DNA of 27,722 nucleotides, taken from NCBI GenBank assembly GCA_002336845.1, contig DDEX01000053.1:65800-93521 (forward strand), read 5' to 3'. Positions 1 to 7,712 of the stretch are shown in pieces (position 1 is the first letter of the stretch; every line of letters begins with the position of its first letter). Both the position numbers and the translations under genes were made by a program. Source of the stretch: Rhodobacteraceae bacterium UBA1943 (GTDB taxonomy: Bacteria > Pseudomonadota > Alphaproteobacteria > Rhodobacterales > Rhodobacteraceae). The notes under the pieces are model-generated. The model saw only the letters and a program-made list of their open reading frames with translations. It did not search any database and had not been told where the DNA came from.

Positions 1-31
1 GTCGAAGGTTCGAATCCTTCACGGCTCACCA
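1..31 (+). tRNA. tRNA, 3' end only (window starts inside it)
   Basis: The T-arm (GAAGG, loop TTCGAAT, CCTTC), the 3' acceptor half ACGGCTC, discriminator A and an encoded CCA are visible. The anticodon lies outside the window, so the amino acid cannot be read. The acceptor strand would pair with GAGCCGT, which resembles some alphaproteobacterial tRNA-Lys genes, but this is only a suggestion. Confidence 0.85.
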
Positions 32-128
32 TCCGTCTTCCTTAAGTCAACCAACTGAAGTTGCGCCCGATTCGGGCCAGATTCGGGCTTGACGCCCTGC
101 TGCGGGTTCCTTATTGGGCGGCGGCGTG

Positions 129-204
<76 letters not shown>

Positions 205-286
205 CTTCCTTGTTTTTCTCCAGAAAACGCAATGAAATCATGCGCTTGGTTTGGCGTGTCCCACTTTTGGGCTTCTGTGTCCCGTT

Positions 287-1288
287 TCATGTGCCCTCCA
301 CGAGCAGCTTGACCATCTTCAGTCTGTCGGCAGCGCGTGTGTAGCGCTCGACTTCGCCCAAGGTCATGTGACCGGCCATCGCCGCGATCTGGTGTGTCGT
401 CGCACCCTTCTCTGCCCAATAGACGCAGAACGCTTTTCGCAGCCCGTGCAGGCGCGCATACATACCCGCCGCGACCGCTGCCTTACGGAACAGATTGCCG
501 ATGCTCTCTGCCGTGTAGGGCTTGCCTTTGCGGTTCAGAATGAAGGCCGGGGCAATGTCTGCGGTGCGAGCCATGACCGCGCGCAACTCGGCCGTCACCG
601 GCACTTGCGCTTCAACCTTGCTCTTTTGGCGGCGGTAAGTCAGGACACCGCCCGAAATGTTCCGGCGGCCAAGCTGGACCAGATCGACACGGGCAGCGCC
701 GGTATAGAGCGCCAAATCGAATACCAGCCGCTCAACTGTTCCGACCGGCCATCGCTTTTGGAAGGCTTCGATTTCGTCAGCATCTGCCGTGCGGAAGCCC
801 TCGGTTTCGGGGCGATCCATCTTGAGGCCGCGCGTCGGGTCTGTGGCGATGATCCGCAGCTTGTGCGCATGAGCGAAGATCGGCTTGAGCGCCTTCAGTT
901 CGTTCACAGCTGCGAAGCCCCCAACTGAATAGAGTGCGGCCTCCATGTCCTCGGCCCGGATCTCGATCAGGGGTCGGTCACCTTGGGCCTTCACATAGCG
1001 GCGGATGATCGAGGCCCGGCTTTTCTGCGTGGACTTTGCCAGCTTCGACCATTGAGGGGATGCCTGATAGACATCGACTGCCCAGGCGAAGGTGCCACCT
1101 TTCGGCGTCGGCGTATCGGGTGGGCTTTCCTCCCATCGGGCATGGGCAGCGCAGTAGGCGGCGAACACACGCGGGTCGGTGGGGTGCAAGCCATGCACGC
1201 CCAGCGCAATATCCTGCCCGGCGCGGCGGTAGGTGTGAAACCACCGCCCTCGGCGCAGCTTGGAACGGAGATAGGGAACCTTCTTCAT
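287..1288 (-). CDS. int: tyrosine recombinase / phage integrase
   Basis: This 333-aa site-specific recombinase would insert and excise the element at tRNA-Lys. An N-terminal arm/core-binding region (about 1-155) precedes the catalytic domain (about 165-325). Visible catalytic residues are Arg200 (TGAAR), the H281-x-x-R284 pair (LHGLRK), His307 (AGH) and the nucleophile Tyr316 (ERYT). The length is normal for phage integrases and all key residues are present, so the protein looks intact. The start overlaps the stop of the upstream small gene (ATGA), indicating translational coupling. It is the last gene of a leftward unit beginning at the MerR-like gene near 2009. No recognisable excisionase lies beside it; one of the small HTH genes upstream may fill that role. 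Confidence 0.95.
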   Translation of the reverse strand: MKKVPYLRSKLRRGRWFHTYRRAGQDIALGVHGLHPTDPRVFAAYCAAHARWEESPPDTPTPKGGTFAWAVDVYQASPQWSKLAKSTQKSRASIIRRYVKAQGDRPLIEIRAEDMEAALYSVGGFAAVNELKALKPIFAHAHKLRIIATDPTRGLKMDRPETEGFRTADADEIEAFQKRWPVGTVERLVFDLALYTGAARVDLVQLGRRNISGGVLTYRRQKSKVEAQVPVTAELRAVMARTADIAPAFILNRKGKPYTAESIGNLFRKAAVAAGMYARLHGLRKAFCVYWAEKGATTHQIAAMAGHMTLGEVERYTRAADRLKMVKLLVEGT

Positions 1289-1476
1289 TTCCGCTCCGGT
1301 GCAAATGGCTTGCCCTGATACTGGCTGCCAGCAGACAGATTGTCAGGGTATTCGAAGGTGACGCCCTCCGGCCCCACGCGCGCGATCCGAGCGCCGGGAT
1401 GCAGGGTCGCAACAGCCTTGTGCGCCTCCTGTATCTGGCGCTCGGTCGGCATCTGGGGGGCGGAAGGTCGTGACAT
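1285..1476 (-). CDS. small hypothetical protein upstream of integrase
   Basis: This 63-aa soluble protein has no signal peptide, membrane segment or motif that I recognise. Its start overlaps the stop of the preceding MerR-like gene by one base (TGATG), and its own stop overlaps the integrase start by four bases. The three genes therefore read as one translationally coupled unit. The central part (about 25-50) has a mixed charged/hydrophobic composition suggesting a small beta-rich fold. Position suggests a role with the integrase, but nothing in the sequence proves this. Confidence 0.7.
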   Translation of the reverse strand: MSRPSAPQMPTERQIQEAHKAVATLHPGARIARVGPEGVTFEYPDNLSAGSQYQGKPFAPERK

Positions 1477-2009
1477 CAGGGAGCAACACCAACAGCGTAG
1501 GCTTCATCCAGCATCGCCCAAGGGCTTCCGCCAATGGCAAGCGCCGTCCGAACGAAAATTGCCGTCAAATCAAGACCGATGAAGCCGCGAGGTGAACCTA
1601 TGCTTTTCAGCAGAAGGTCGAAGCTCCCAGCCCCAATCAGCGATTTAGAACCAGAGACCAACAGATAGGTGGTCCCTGTCAGATGGTGATAGGGCAGGCC
1701 CGGAAGGCGCTCAGGCGCGTTACGCGGTTCGCCCGACCAACCCACTTCCGCCTCTCCAGAATGAGCGTATTCGCGTGCGATCTGAAACGCGTCACGGGGC
1801 GATGAAACGCCAGCCGCCATGAGTTCAACAGCGCAGGCAACTTCGATCAGGTTGAAGAAGGAATACCTCCGCACCTTGCCTTGAACGCCGCCACCACCGA
1901 TTTGCCCCACGATCAGGCCCTTGTTTGCCCAGTCCGCAACTTGCTTCGGCTCGATGCCAGCCGCAGCCGCAACGATCTGTGCTGTGAATTCGGTGTTCAG
2001 AATGTCCAT
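1476..2009 (-). CDS. MerR-like helix-turn-helix regulator
   Basis: This 177-aa protein starts with a MerR-type DNA-binding segment (about residues 7-60): a helix-turn-helix around QIVAAAAGIEPKQVADWANKG, followed by a wing-like stretch rich in glycine and basic residues (GGGGVQGKVRRYSF). The C-terminal 110 residues are not a metal- or drug-binding domain that I can name. I chose the ATG at 2009 because GAGAGG precedes it at good distance; an ATG six codons further upstream lacks a ribosome-binding site. A promoter-like element with a palindrome in its spacer lies just upstream, which fits autoregulation. As first gene of the integrase unit it could control integrase expression or act as directionality factor; this is inferred. 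Confidence 0.75.
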   Translation of the reverse strand: MDILNTEFTAQIVAAAAGIEPKQVADWANKGLIVGQIGGGGVQGKVRRYSFFNLIEVACAVELMAAGVSSPRDAFQIAREYAHSGEAEVGWSGEPRNAPERLPGLPYHHLTGTTYLLVSGSKSLIGAGSFDLLLKSIGSPRGFIGLDLTAIFVRTALAIGGSPWAMLDEAYAVGVAP

Positions 2010-2033
2010 GGCGCGCCTCTCACTCATACGACG

Positions 2034-2062
2034 AAGGTAAATCGCATCATGCGTTATGTCAA
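2034..2062 (-). promoter_or_regulatory. promoter with palindromic operator for the integrase unit
   Basis: On the minus strand a perfect TTGACA -35 box (2057-2062) is followed after 17 nt by a weak TACCTT (2034-2039). Within the spacer lies the palindrome CGCAT-G-ATGCG (2043-2053). MerR-family regulators typically bind between -35 and -10, so autoregulation by the adjacent gene is plausible. Confidence 0.45.
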
Positions 2063-2109
2063 TATCGCAAGAAGCGTTTATGCGCCCGACCTGAGCCGGG
2101 CGCTGCCGA

Positions 2110-2430
2110 TCAGGCCGCAACCCGTTCTTCGGCGCGAAGCGACGTGATGGCGCGGTGTATCGCGCCGAGGCTTCGGCCAATGATCTTGGCAATTTCCCGC
2201 ATTCCTGCGCCCTTTGCCCGAAGATCGGCAATCTGCGCCATTTCATGATCCTTGATCGCGCGGGCATCGTTGCGCGTTCGCACCGTCCCCTCTCTGGCGC
2301 GGGCGGCAATGTCTGCCTTGTCTGGCTCTGGGTAGGGGAGGCCCGAAACACCCAGCGGAATGACCCTCACCATGCCACGAGAGATAGCCGCGTCGATCAG
2401 GGCGCGCTCTTGAACAGAGATGACGCTCAT
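2110..2430 (-). CDS. small phage-type helix-turn-helix protein
   Basis: This 106-aa protein has a basic C-terminal half (about 65-106) that reads as a helix-turn-helix of the resolvase/sigma-like type: a KGAGMREIAKIIGRSLGAIHRAI segment with the usual alternation of hydrophobic and polar positions. The N-terminal half has no recognised domain. The start overlaps the end of the upstream 77-aa gene (ATGA), so the two are co-translated leftwards. The likely role is DNA binding in early or lysogenic gene control of the element. No known family name can be assigned from sequence alone. Confidence 0.7.
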   Translation of the reverse strand: MSVISVQERALIDAAISRGMVRVIPLGVSGLPYPEPDKADIAARAREGTVRTRNDARAIKDHEMAQIADLRAKGAGMREIAKIIGRSLGAIHRAITSLRAEERVAA

Positions 2431-2660
2431 TTCCCGGCCTCCATGCGCTCAAGGGCTGCGTGGGTGATCCGCAAGGCGCAGCGTTGGTGCATCACAGCGT
2501 TGCGCAGGAAGTCGCGGCTAAAATCCTCGGGCCGGTCGCCAAGGGCATCAAGCGCCAGGGTGAGGAAGTCGTGCAGTTCGGCCCAGATAACCGGGGTCAG
2601 CACGCCTTGCGCGCGGGTTTGCCTGGGCAATGCGGGGGTGTTATGGCTAATGACAGCCAT
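2427..2660 (-). CDS. small hypothetical phage protein
   Basis: This 77-aa protein has an amphipathic, mostly helical composition and no recognised motif. I place the start at the ATG at 2660 because a strong GGAGG lies eight bases ahead; an ATG five codons further upstream has no ribosome-binding site. It is the first gene of a two-gene leftward unit with the HTH protein downstream. A divergent promoter region of about 85 bp separates it from the antitoxin gene on the other strand. Function unknown. Confidence 0.65.
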   Translation of the reverse strand: MAVISHNTPALPRQTRAQGVLTPVIWAELHDFLTLALDALGDRPEDFSRDFLRNAVMHQRCALRITHAALERMEAGK

Positions 2661-2736
2661 GCGGTGATCCTCCATAGATCAGCGTTTCGGTTAGGGTCAG
2701 GCGAGAGTTCCAGCTCTTGCTTGATCCGTCCTATCT

Positions 2737-2778
2737 GGTATCAGAATGTCCATGGCCGAACAACAACAAAATGATACC
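2737..2778 (+). promoter_or_regulatory. inverted repeat flanking antitoxin start (candidate TA operator)
   Basis: GGTATCA (2737-2743) and TGATACC (2772-2778) form a perfect 7-bp inverted repeat spanning the antitoxin start codon. Ribbon-helix-helix antitoxins usually repress their own operon through such repeats. The position, partly inside the coding region, is unusual but compatible with repression. Confidence 0.4.
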
Positions 2779-2949
2779 AAAAAGAAGATGGGGCGGCCCG
2801 CCACAGGCCAAGGCACGCCCATCATGCTTCGCCTTCAACCCGACCTGCTTGCTTGGGTTGACGCAGAGCGCGCGAAGCTGAACCCCGAGCCATCGCGGCC
2901 AGAGATGATCAGGCAGATGATCGAGCGCATGAAAGGCATAACCGACTGA
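2746..2949 (+). CDS. ribbon-helix-helix antitoxin
   Basis: This 67-aa protein has a polar N-terminus rich in Gln/Lys. It is followed by a ribbon-helix-helix fold: the beta strand PIMLRLQPDLLAWVDAE and two helices ending REMIRQMIERMK-like (RPEMIRQMIERMKGI). This is the usual DNA-binding antitoxin architecture for PemK/MazF-type modules. Its stop overlaps the toxin start by one base, the standard tight coupling of antitoxin and toxin. The antitoxin itself appears intact, while the toxin downstream has lost its C-terminus. Confidence 0.8.
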   Translation: MSMAEQQQNDTKKKMGRPATGQGTPIMLRLQPDLLAWVDAERAKLNPEPSRPEMIRQMIERMKGITD

Positions 2950-3221
2950 TGCCGATCAAGTATGATCTGCCGCCCCGAACGGTGCTTCTTTGTGACTATT
3001 CCAAGGGCGGTTTCCGGGAACCCGAGATGATCAAGCGCCGCCCGGTGATCGTGATTTCACCTCGCCTTCGACATCGGACAGGGCTTCTGACGGTGGTGCC
3101 ACTTAGCACCACGCCGCCCTCAAATCCGGCACCACATCACTGTCAGGTCACTTTGCCGCAGGTTCTGCCGGGCTTTCCGGTGCAGGCTTGTTGGGTGAAA
3201 GCCGACATGATCGCCACGGTG
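2949..3221 (+). pseudogene. PemK/MazF-like toxin, C-terminally truncated
   Basis: About 90 residues match the PemK-like endoribonuclease family: an early RTVLLCDYSKGF-type strand, KRRPVIVISPRL, TVVPLSTTPP, and the late WVKADMIATV strand. The family normally continues for another 40-50 residues. Here the sequence changes at about 3215-3221 and the frame runs on to 3347 through antisense of a helicase fragment, adding an unrelated low-quality tail. Toxins of this family cleave RNA and are inhibited by the cognate antitoxin. Loss of the C-terminal helix makes activity doubtful. The sense/antisense joint shows this is a rearrangement rather than a point mutation. Confidence 0.75.
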
Positions 3222-3540
3222 CCAATGGTCATGCCTTCACGACCGGACACGGTGATGCCGCGCGCGGTGCAGGCATCCCGGATGGCGCGCACTTGCTGGC
3301 CAAAGGGGGTGACGACTCCGACAATTTGCTCAAGCGGAAGACCGTAGTGGCCTTCCAGACGCGCGCGGTTTTCTTCCAGCCATGCTGCGATGGTACGGGC
3401 CTCAACGGGGTTGGCGCGGCTGCCACGGTTCGTGAAGGCGCGACCTTCGACATGCAGGTAACCCAGCGCGGGAAGGGGCGCGTCCGCCGGTGCGGGGCCG
3501 CGCATCGGGCGCAGCTTGCCCTTGTAGTTGGGGTCAAAAG
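3213..3540 (-). pseudogene. fragment of a superfamily-1 DNA helicase (UPF1/DNA2-like)
   Basis: An open frame (3143-3613) contains about 100 residues that read as the C-terminal RecA-like domain of an SF1B helicase. The segment KGKLRPMRGPAPADAPLPALGY lies near the start; then come the helix VEARTIAAWLEE, motif IV-like IVGVVTPFGQQV, and REGMTIGTV. The expected continuation (HALQGAERP-type motif V, then motif VI) is missing. At the other end, before KGKLRPM, the reading is unrelated sequence beginning a few bases after the DUF3489 stop. Walker A and B motifs are absent. Both ends are therefore cut and the piece cannot be a functional helicase. Confidence 0.7.
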
Positions 3541-3616
3541 TTCCATTAGGTTCGCGTGCGCAGTCATAAACATCACGCAATATGTGGGAAATCTGTGATC
3601 TCGCACAACCCACGCA

Positions 3617-4174
3617 TTATGTCTGGATCCGATAGACCGTGCCCCTGCCCTCTACCTTTTCGCCAGAGATGGGCAGACCCAGTTTTTTCTTCAGGGCACC
3701 AGAGATCGAGCCCCTGACCGTGTGCGCCAACCATCCAGTGGCTTCGACCATCTCGGCGACCGTCGCCCCCTCTGGGCGCTGGAGCATGGCGATGATCTGC
3801 GCCTGCTTGGTGCCAGCGCGGATTGCCGCTGGTTTAGCCGCATCGTCAGGCGTTTGCGCCGGTTCCGGCTTCGGCTTCGCCTTCCGCGCGCTGGCGACGG
3901 CGCTGGCCACCACCCGTTCGATCCCGATGGCCTCCAGCCCAGCCTCGGTGGCGATCAGCGTGGTGCCGTGGCCGTCACCGGTTTCGCGCCACATCGGCTC
4001 GCTGCGGCGCAGGTTGGCCTCGACCTCTTCGAGCCAGCCGCGGGCGATCAACTTGCCGACGACCATCTTGGCGGCGGCGCCGACCAGCCCTTCGGGCAGC
4101 GGCAGGGCAAGGTTCCCCGGCCGGGTCGCGGCGCGGGACAGGATCAGGGACTGGGTATCGGACGGGGTGGTCAT
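3617..4174 (-). CDS. DUF3489 domain-containing protein
   Basis: This 185-aa protein has a C-terminal DUF3489 region (about 120-185): TKQAQIIAMLQRPEGATVAEM, then TGWLAHTVRGSISGALKKKLGL and a final EGRGTVYRI. The fold is a winged-helix-like module. A repetitive Lys/Pro/Ala linker (about 92-118) joins it to an N-terminal domain of about 90 residues that also looks like a small winged helix. These proteins are common beside recombinases and prophages of alphaproteobacteria, but their function is not established; DNA binding is likely. It belongs to a leftward set with the 75-aa and 71-aa genes upstream and is followed within a few bases by the broken helicase fragment. Confidence 0.85.
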   Translation of the reverse strand: MTTPSDTQSLILSRAATRPGNLALPLPEGLVGAAAKMVVGKLIARGWLEEVEANLRRSEPMWRETGDGHGTTLIATEAGLEAIGIERVVASAVASARKAKPKPEPAQTPDDAAKPAAIRAGTKQAQIIAMLQRPEGATVAEMVEATGWLAHTVRGSISGALKKKLGLPISGEKVEGRGTVYRIQT

Positions 4175-4270
4175 CGGGGCCTCCGGGCGCTGTGGGCGCG
4201 CGGTGTGCGCGCCTTCTACGGAGGCAAGCCCCGTCGTCGCACGGGGCGGCCATCGCGCGGTGTAGGCGCG

Positions 4271-4498
4271 TCAGGCGGCGTGTTCGCCTTCCTTGAAGGC
4301 GCTGTGGGTGATCTGGCGCAGCAGACCCGCGTAGTGCTTTAGCGTCCCGACATGCCCCCAATGGATCTCGTCGGGGTGGGTGTCGAAATGGTCGTCGCTG
4401 AGGGCCTTCAGGCGCTCCAGCATCGTGTCGATCTCGGCCTTCGCGGCGATGAAGGCGTCGAGGGCTTTGGAATTGTCGGCTGCGCGGCGGGTGGTCAT
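4271..4498 (-). CDS. small hypothetical protein (accompanies DUF3489 gene)
   Basis: This 75-aa, predominantly helical, acidic/histidine-rich protein has a central ERLKALSDDHFDTHPDEIHW segment and no membrane part. The ATG at 4498 is chosen because AAGGA lies just upstream; a start nine codons earlier lacks one. It lies 96 bp upstream of the DUF3489 gene on the same strand. The family is not recognised and the function is unknown. Confidence 0.65.
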   Translation of the reverse strand: MTTRRAADNSKALDAFIAAKAEIDTMLERLKALSDDHFDTHPDEIHWGHVGTLKHYAGLLRQITHSAFKEGEHAA

Positions 4499-4576
4499 GG
4501 CGGGGCATCCTTCAGTGAGTTGCATCGTTCTGGTGCGAACACCATCGCTCTGTCGGGCGGATGATCGTAGGCAAAT

Positions 4577-4608
4577 CGGAGCAATATCAGTGCTTTCTGA
4601 TCGCTCCG
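4577..4608 (-). terminator. stem-loop between two small leftward genes
   Basis: CGGAGC (4577-4582) pairs with GCTCCG (4603-4608), and ATCAG (4586-4590) pairs with CTGAT (4597-4601). This gives an 11-bp stem with a small internal loop. It starts just after the stop of the 71-aa gene. Without a clear U-tract it may be an mRNA-processing or attenuation hairpin rather than a strong terminator. Confidence 0.4.
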
Positions 4609-4609
4609 C

Positions 4610-4825
4610 TCAGATCAGCCGCATCTCCGCCAGCGTGCGGCTGGCAGCGCCAAGCTGGGCGGTCGACAGTTCGATCTTCAGGTGCGACAGGACGTCGGAG
4701 GCCTCGGCCGGGATCCCGCTCTCGCGCAGTGCCTGCTCGATGACCTCGGCAATGGCATCCGGGCGGCTCAGGTCGAAGCCCTCGGGAAGGGTGGAATAGT
4801 CGATGCGGATGGTGGTCGTGGTCAT
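4610..4825 (-). CDS. small hypothetical protein
   Basis: This 71-aa protein has a Thr-rich start (MTTTTIRIDYSTLPEGFD) and two predicted helices (about 22-36 and 43-69). A strong GGAGGG precedes the ATG. It is the first gene of the leftward set that includes the DUF3489 gene and is divergent from the terminase operon. No family is recognised. Its conserved-looking position suggests a small regulatory or accessory phage protein, but no function can be given. Confidence 0.65.
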   Translation of the reverse strand: MTTTTIRIDYSTLPEGFDLSRPDAIAEVIEQALRESGIPAEASDVLSHLKIELSTAQLGAASRTLAEMRLI

Positions 4826-4895
4826 GGTGAAGCCCTCCTGGGATCGGCGCGATGCGGCCTGTTGATGGACGACAGAATCGCTCCGGAGGGGGAGG

Positions 4896-4914
4896 CAATC
4901 AACGGGATTGATTG
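4896..4914. promoter_or_regulatory. inverted repeat in the divergent region before the packaging operon
   Basis: CAATCAA-CGGGA-TTGATTG is a perfect 7-bp inverted repeat (4896-4902 and 4908-4914), followed by TCTTTT. It lies between the leftward 71-aa gene and the terminase small subunit. It could be an operator for the late operon or a small terminator. A cos site is expected near here for a lambda-type terminase but cannot be identified by eye. Confidence 0.35.
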
Positions 4915-4959
4915 TCTTTTCCTGTTTATTTTCAATATGTTGATAGGCTTCACAGCGCC

Positions 4960-5496
4960 ATGAAAGGCATGAGCGAGCGCGAGTACGCGGCCCATTCGGG
5001 GCTCTCCCGCGGCGGGGTGCAGAAGGCGCGCAGGAACGGGCGGCTGGTGGTCCATGACGACGGGTCGATCAATGCCGCGGCCTCGGATGTGCGGCGGGCG
5101 GAGATGACGGATCCCGACCAGCAGCGGCGGTCCTTGGGTGGGGATGGGTTGGCCAGCGGTGCGGGCGAGACCTCGTCCTACATCAAGGCGCGTACGCTGC
5201 TGACGGTCTATGCCGCGCAGGACAAGCAGATCGCGGTCCAGAAGAAGAAGGGCACGCTGGTCGACCGCGCGCGCGCTGAAACACTGGTGTTCCGGCTCGC
5301 GCGGCAGGAACGGGATGTCTGGGTGACCTGGCCCGGACGGGTGGCCGCGCTGATGGCGGCACAGATCATGGCGGAGGTGGAACGGCAATCCGGGGCATCG
5401 GTGACGATCGAGACCGCGATCATGCAGAGGGTGCTGGAAGCCCATGTCCGCGAACAGCTCGACGCCCTCGCCGACCTCCGGGTCTCGCTTGCATGA
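4960..5496 (+). CDS. terminase small subunit, Nu1-like
   Basis: This 178-aa DNA-recognition subunit of the packaging motor binds cos DNA and recruits the large subunit. The N-terminus (about 5-50: SEREYAAHSGLSRGGVQKARRNGRL) is a winged-helix/HTH of the Nu1 type. A variable linker follows, then a long helical region (about 75-178) ending in the segment expected to contact the large subunit. ATG 4960 is used; ATG 4969 is possible, and neither has a strong ribosome-binding site. The 3' end overlaps the large-subunit gene by 53 bp, as is common for packaging genes. Confidence 0.85.
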   Translation: MKGMSEREYAAHSGLSRGGVQKARRNGRLVVHDDGSINAAASDVRRAEMTDPDQQRRSLGGDGLASGAGETSSYIKARTLLTVYAAQDKQIAVQKKKGTLVDRARAETLVFRLARQERDVWVTWPGRVAALMAAQIMAEVERQSGASVTIETAIMQRVLEAHVREQLDALADLRVSLA

Positions 5497-7495
5497 TGAG
5501 GACGATGACAACGACCTGACCGCGGGTCTCGACCTCAGCTTCGACGGCGCCGAGGATCTGCTCCGGGTCTGGCGGCAGGGGTTGCGTCCCGATCCGGACC
5601 TGACGGTGTCGGAATGGGCGGATCAGCATCGCTGGCTCGGCTCGCGCGCCTCGGCCGAGCCGGGGCGGTATCGCACCACGCGCACGCCCTATCTGCGCGC
5701 CATCATGGATGCGCTCTCGCCTGGCCATCCGGCGCAGCGCATCAGCTTCATGAAGGCGGCGCAGGTGGGCGCCACGGAAGCGGGCAACAACTGGATCGGC
5801 TTCGTCATCCACCACGCGCCGGGGCCGATGCTGGCAGTGTTGCCCACGGTCGAGATGGCAAAGCGGTCCTCGCGCGGCCGGATCGACCCGCTGATCGCGG
5901 AAAGCCCGGCGCTGCGGGAACGGGTCAGCCCTGCCCGGTCGCGAGACGCCGGGAACTCGATGCTGTCGAAGGAATTCCCCGGCGGCATCCTGGTGCTGAC
6001 CGGCGCGAATTCGGCCACCGGACTGCGCTCGATGCCCGCACGCTATGTCTTCCTCGACGAGGTCGATGCCTATCCGGCCTCGGCCGACGAGGAGGGCGAT
6101 CCGGTCACGCTGGCGGAAGCCCGGACCACCACCTTCGCGCACCGGCGCAAGGTGTTCATGGTCTCGACCCCGACGATCCGGGGGCTGAGCCGGATCGAGC
6201 GGGAATTCGAGGCGTCCGACCAGAGGCGTTACTTCGTGCCCTGCCCGCATTGCGGGGCGATGCAATGGCTGCAATTCGACCGGCTGCGCTGGGCGAAGGG
6301 GAAGCCGGAAACCGCCGCCTATCACTGCGAGGGATGCGAACGGGCCATCGCCGAGCACCACAAGACCGAGATGCTGGCCCGCGGCGAATGGCGGGCAACT
6401 GCGGTTTCCAAGGACCCGAAGGCCATCGGCTTCCACCTCTCGGCGCTCTATTCGCCGCTCGGGTGGAAAAGCTGGTCCGACGTCGCGCGGGAATGGCTGG
6501 CGGCCCTAGGGTCGGACGAGACGCTGCGCGCCGCGCGCAACACGCTTCTGGGGGAAACGTGGATCGAAAGCGGCGACGCGCCGGAATGGCAGCGGCTGGC
6601 GGATCGGCGTGAGGCGTGGAAGCCGGGCACGGTCCCCATGGCCGGGCTGTTCCTGACGGCCGGGGCCGATGTGCAGAGGGACCGGATCGAGGTCGATATC
6701 TGGGCCTGGGGCCGGGGTCTCGAGTCCTGGCTGGTCGATCACATCGTCATTCCGGGCGGCCCAGACGATCCCGCCGCCTGGGACAAGCTGACCGCCCTTC
6801 TCAGCCGGTCGTGGCAGCATGCCAACGGTGCCTTCATGACCGTGGCACGACTCGGCATCGACACCGGTTACGAGGCCGCGGCGGTCTATGCCTGGTCACG
6901 CAAGGTTGGGTTCGAGCAAGTGGCACCCCTGAAGGGCCTAGAGGGCTTCAACCGGTCGGCACCGGTCTCGGGCCCGACCTTCGTCGATGCGACCATCGGC
7001 GGCAAACGCCTGCGCCGCGGCGCGCGGCTCTGGTCGGTGGCAACGGCGACGTTCAAGGCAGAGACCTACCGGTTCCTGCGGATCGAACGACCCTCGGACG
7101 AAGACCGGGCGCTGGGCGCCCTCAATGCGCCGGGGACCGTGCACATCCCAAGCTGGGCCGACACCGAATGGCTGAAGCAGCTGGTGGCCGAGCAGCTGGT
7201 CACCATCCGGAACAAGCGCGGCTATGCCCATCAGGAATGGCAGAAGATGCGCGAGCGGAACGAGGCGCTGGACTGCCGGGTCTACGCCCGCGCGGCGGCG
7301 TGGATCCTTGGCGCCGACCGCTGGGACGAAGCGACATGGCGGCGGCTGGAAGCTCAGGCGGGCGTCGAAACGCGCATGCCAGCGGCCGTCGCGATGGACG
7401 CCACACCAACCGATACGGCCCAGCCCAAGGCCGGAACCCTGACCACGCCGCGCCGGAAACGGCGGGCCTACACCCCGAACTTCATGAGGGACTGA
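5444..7495 (+). CDS. terminase large subunit, lambda gpA-like
   Basis: This 683-aa ATPase/nuclease translocates DNA into the prohead and cuts at cos. The ATPase domain shows a Walker A-like segment at about 103-118 (MKAAQVGATEAGNNW) and a Walker B at 201-210 (YVFLDEVDAY). A Cys4 zinc-binding insert (CPHC...CEGC, about 262-300) is typical of the gpA family. The C-terminal endonuclease half contains GADVQRDRIEVD (about 405) and GIDTGYEA (about 475), which supply acidic residues. The length is normal and no disruption is seen. The next gene starts inside its stop codon (TGATG). Confidence 0.97.
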   Translation: MSANSSTPSPTSGSRLHDEDDDNDLTAGLDLSFDGAEDLLRVWRQGLRPDPDLTVSEWADQHRWLGSRASAEPGRYRTTRTPYLRAIMDALSPGHPAQRISFMKAAQVGATEAGNNWIGFVIHHAPGPMLAVLPTVEMAKRSSRGRIDPLIAESPALRERVSPARSRDAGNSMLSKEFPGGILVLTGANSATGLRSMPARYVFLDEVDAYPASADEEGDPVTLAEARTTTFAHRRKVFMVSTPTIRGLSRIEREFEASDQRRYFVPCPHCGAMQWLQFDRLRWAKGKPETAAYHCEGCERAIAEHHKTEMLARGEWRATAVSKDPKAIGFHLSALYSPLGWKSWSDVAREWLAALGSDETLRAARNTLLGETWIESGDAPEWQRLADRREAWKPGTVPMAGLFLTAGADVQRDRIEVDIWAWGRGLESWLVDHIVIPGGPDDPAAWDKLTALLSRSWQHANGAFMTVARLGIDTGYEAAAVYAWSRKVGFEQVAPLKGLEGFNRSAPVSGPTFVDATIGGKRLRRGARLWSVATATFKAETYRFLRIERPSDEDRALGALNAPGTVHIPSWADTEWLKQLVAEQLVTIRNKRGYAHQEWQKMRERNEALDCRVYARAAAWILGADRWDEATWRRLEAQAGVETRMPAAVAMDATPTDTAQPKAGTLTTPRRKRRAYTPNFMRD

Positions 7496-7710
7496 TGGAC
7501 CTGGAACGCATGCAGGCCCTGCTGACCGCGCTGCAGGAAGCCCGCTTCGCCGGGCTGCGCAGCGTCAGCTACGACGGCAAGACCGTGACCTACGGCTCGG
7601 ATGCCGAACTGGCGGCGGCGATCAGGGATCTTGAGGGGCGGATCGCAGCGGCCAGCGGCACATCTGCCCGTCGCCGCCGCTGGGGCACCGTCGCCACGAA
7701 GGGTCTGTGA
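7495..7710 (+). CDS. gpW-like head-tail connector protein
   Basis: This 71-aa protein is one of the small proteins that stabilise packaged DNA and form the attachment site for the tail. It begins MDLERMQALLTALQEAR, a helix, then a two-stranded SVSYDGKTVTYGS hairpin and a second helix AELAAAIRDLEGRI. This alpha-beta-beta-alpha order is the gpW fold. A basic C-terminal tail (RRRRWG) is also typical. It overlaps the large terminase stop by one base and lies immediately before the portal gene, the same order as in lambda (A-W-B). Confidence 0.9.
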   Translation: MDLERMQALLTALQEARFAGLRSVSYDGKTVTYGSDAELAAAIRDLEGRIAAASGTSARRRRWGTVATKGL

Positions 7711-7712
7711 CC

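Noticed and set aside
251..928. A 225-aa open frame on the plus strand opposite the integrase
   Set aside because: The opposite frame carries all tyrosine-recombinase catalytic residues; this frame has atypical composition and no domain.
4826..4959. cos site of the lambda-type phage
   Set aside because: Expected near the small terminase gene, but no sequence feature visible by eye defines it.
5420..6436. Long open frame antisense to the large terminase
   Set aside because: Shadow of a strongly conserved gene; Arg/His/Pro-rich with no domain.
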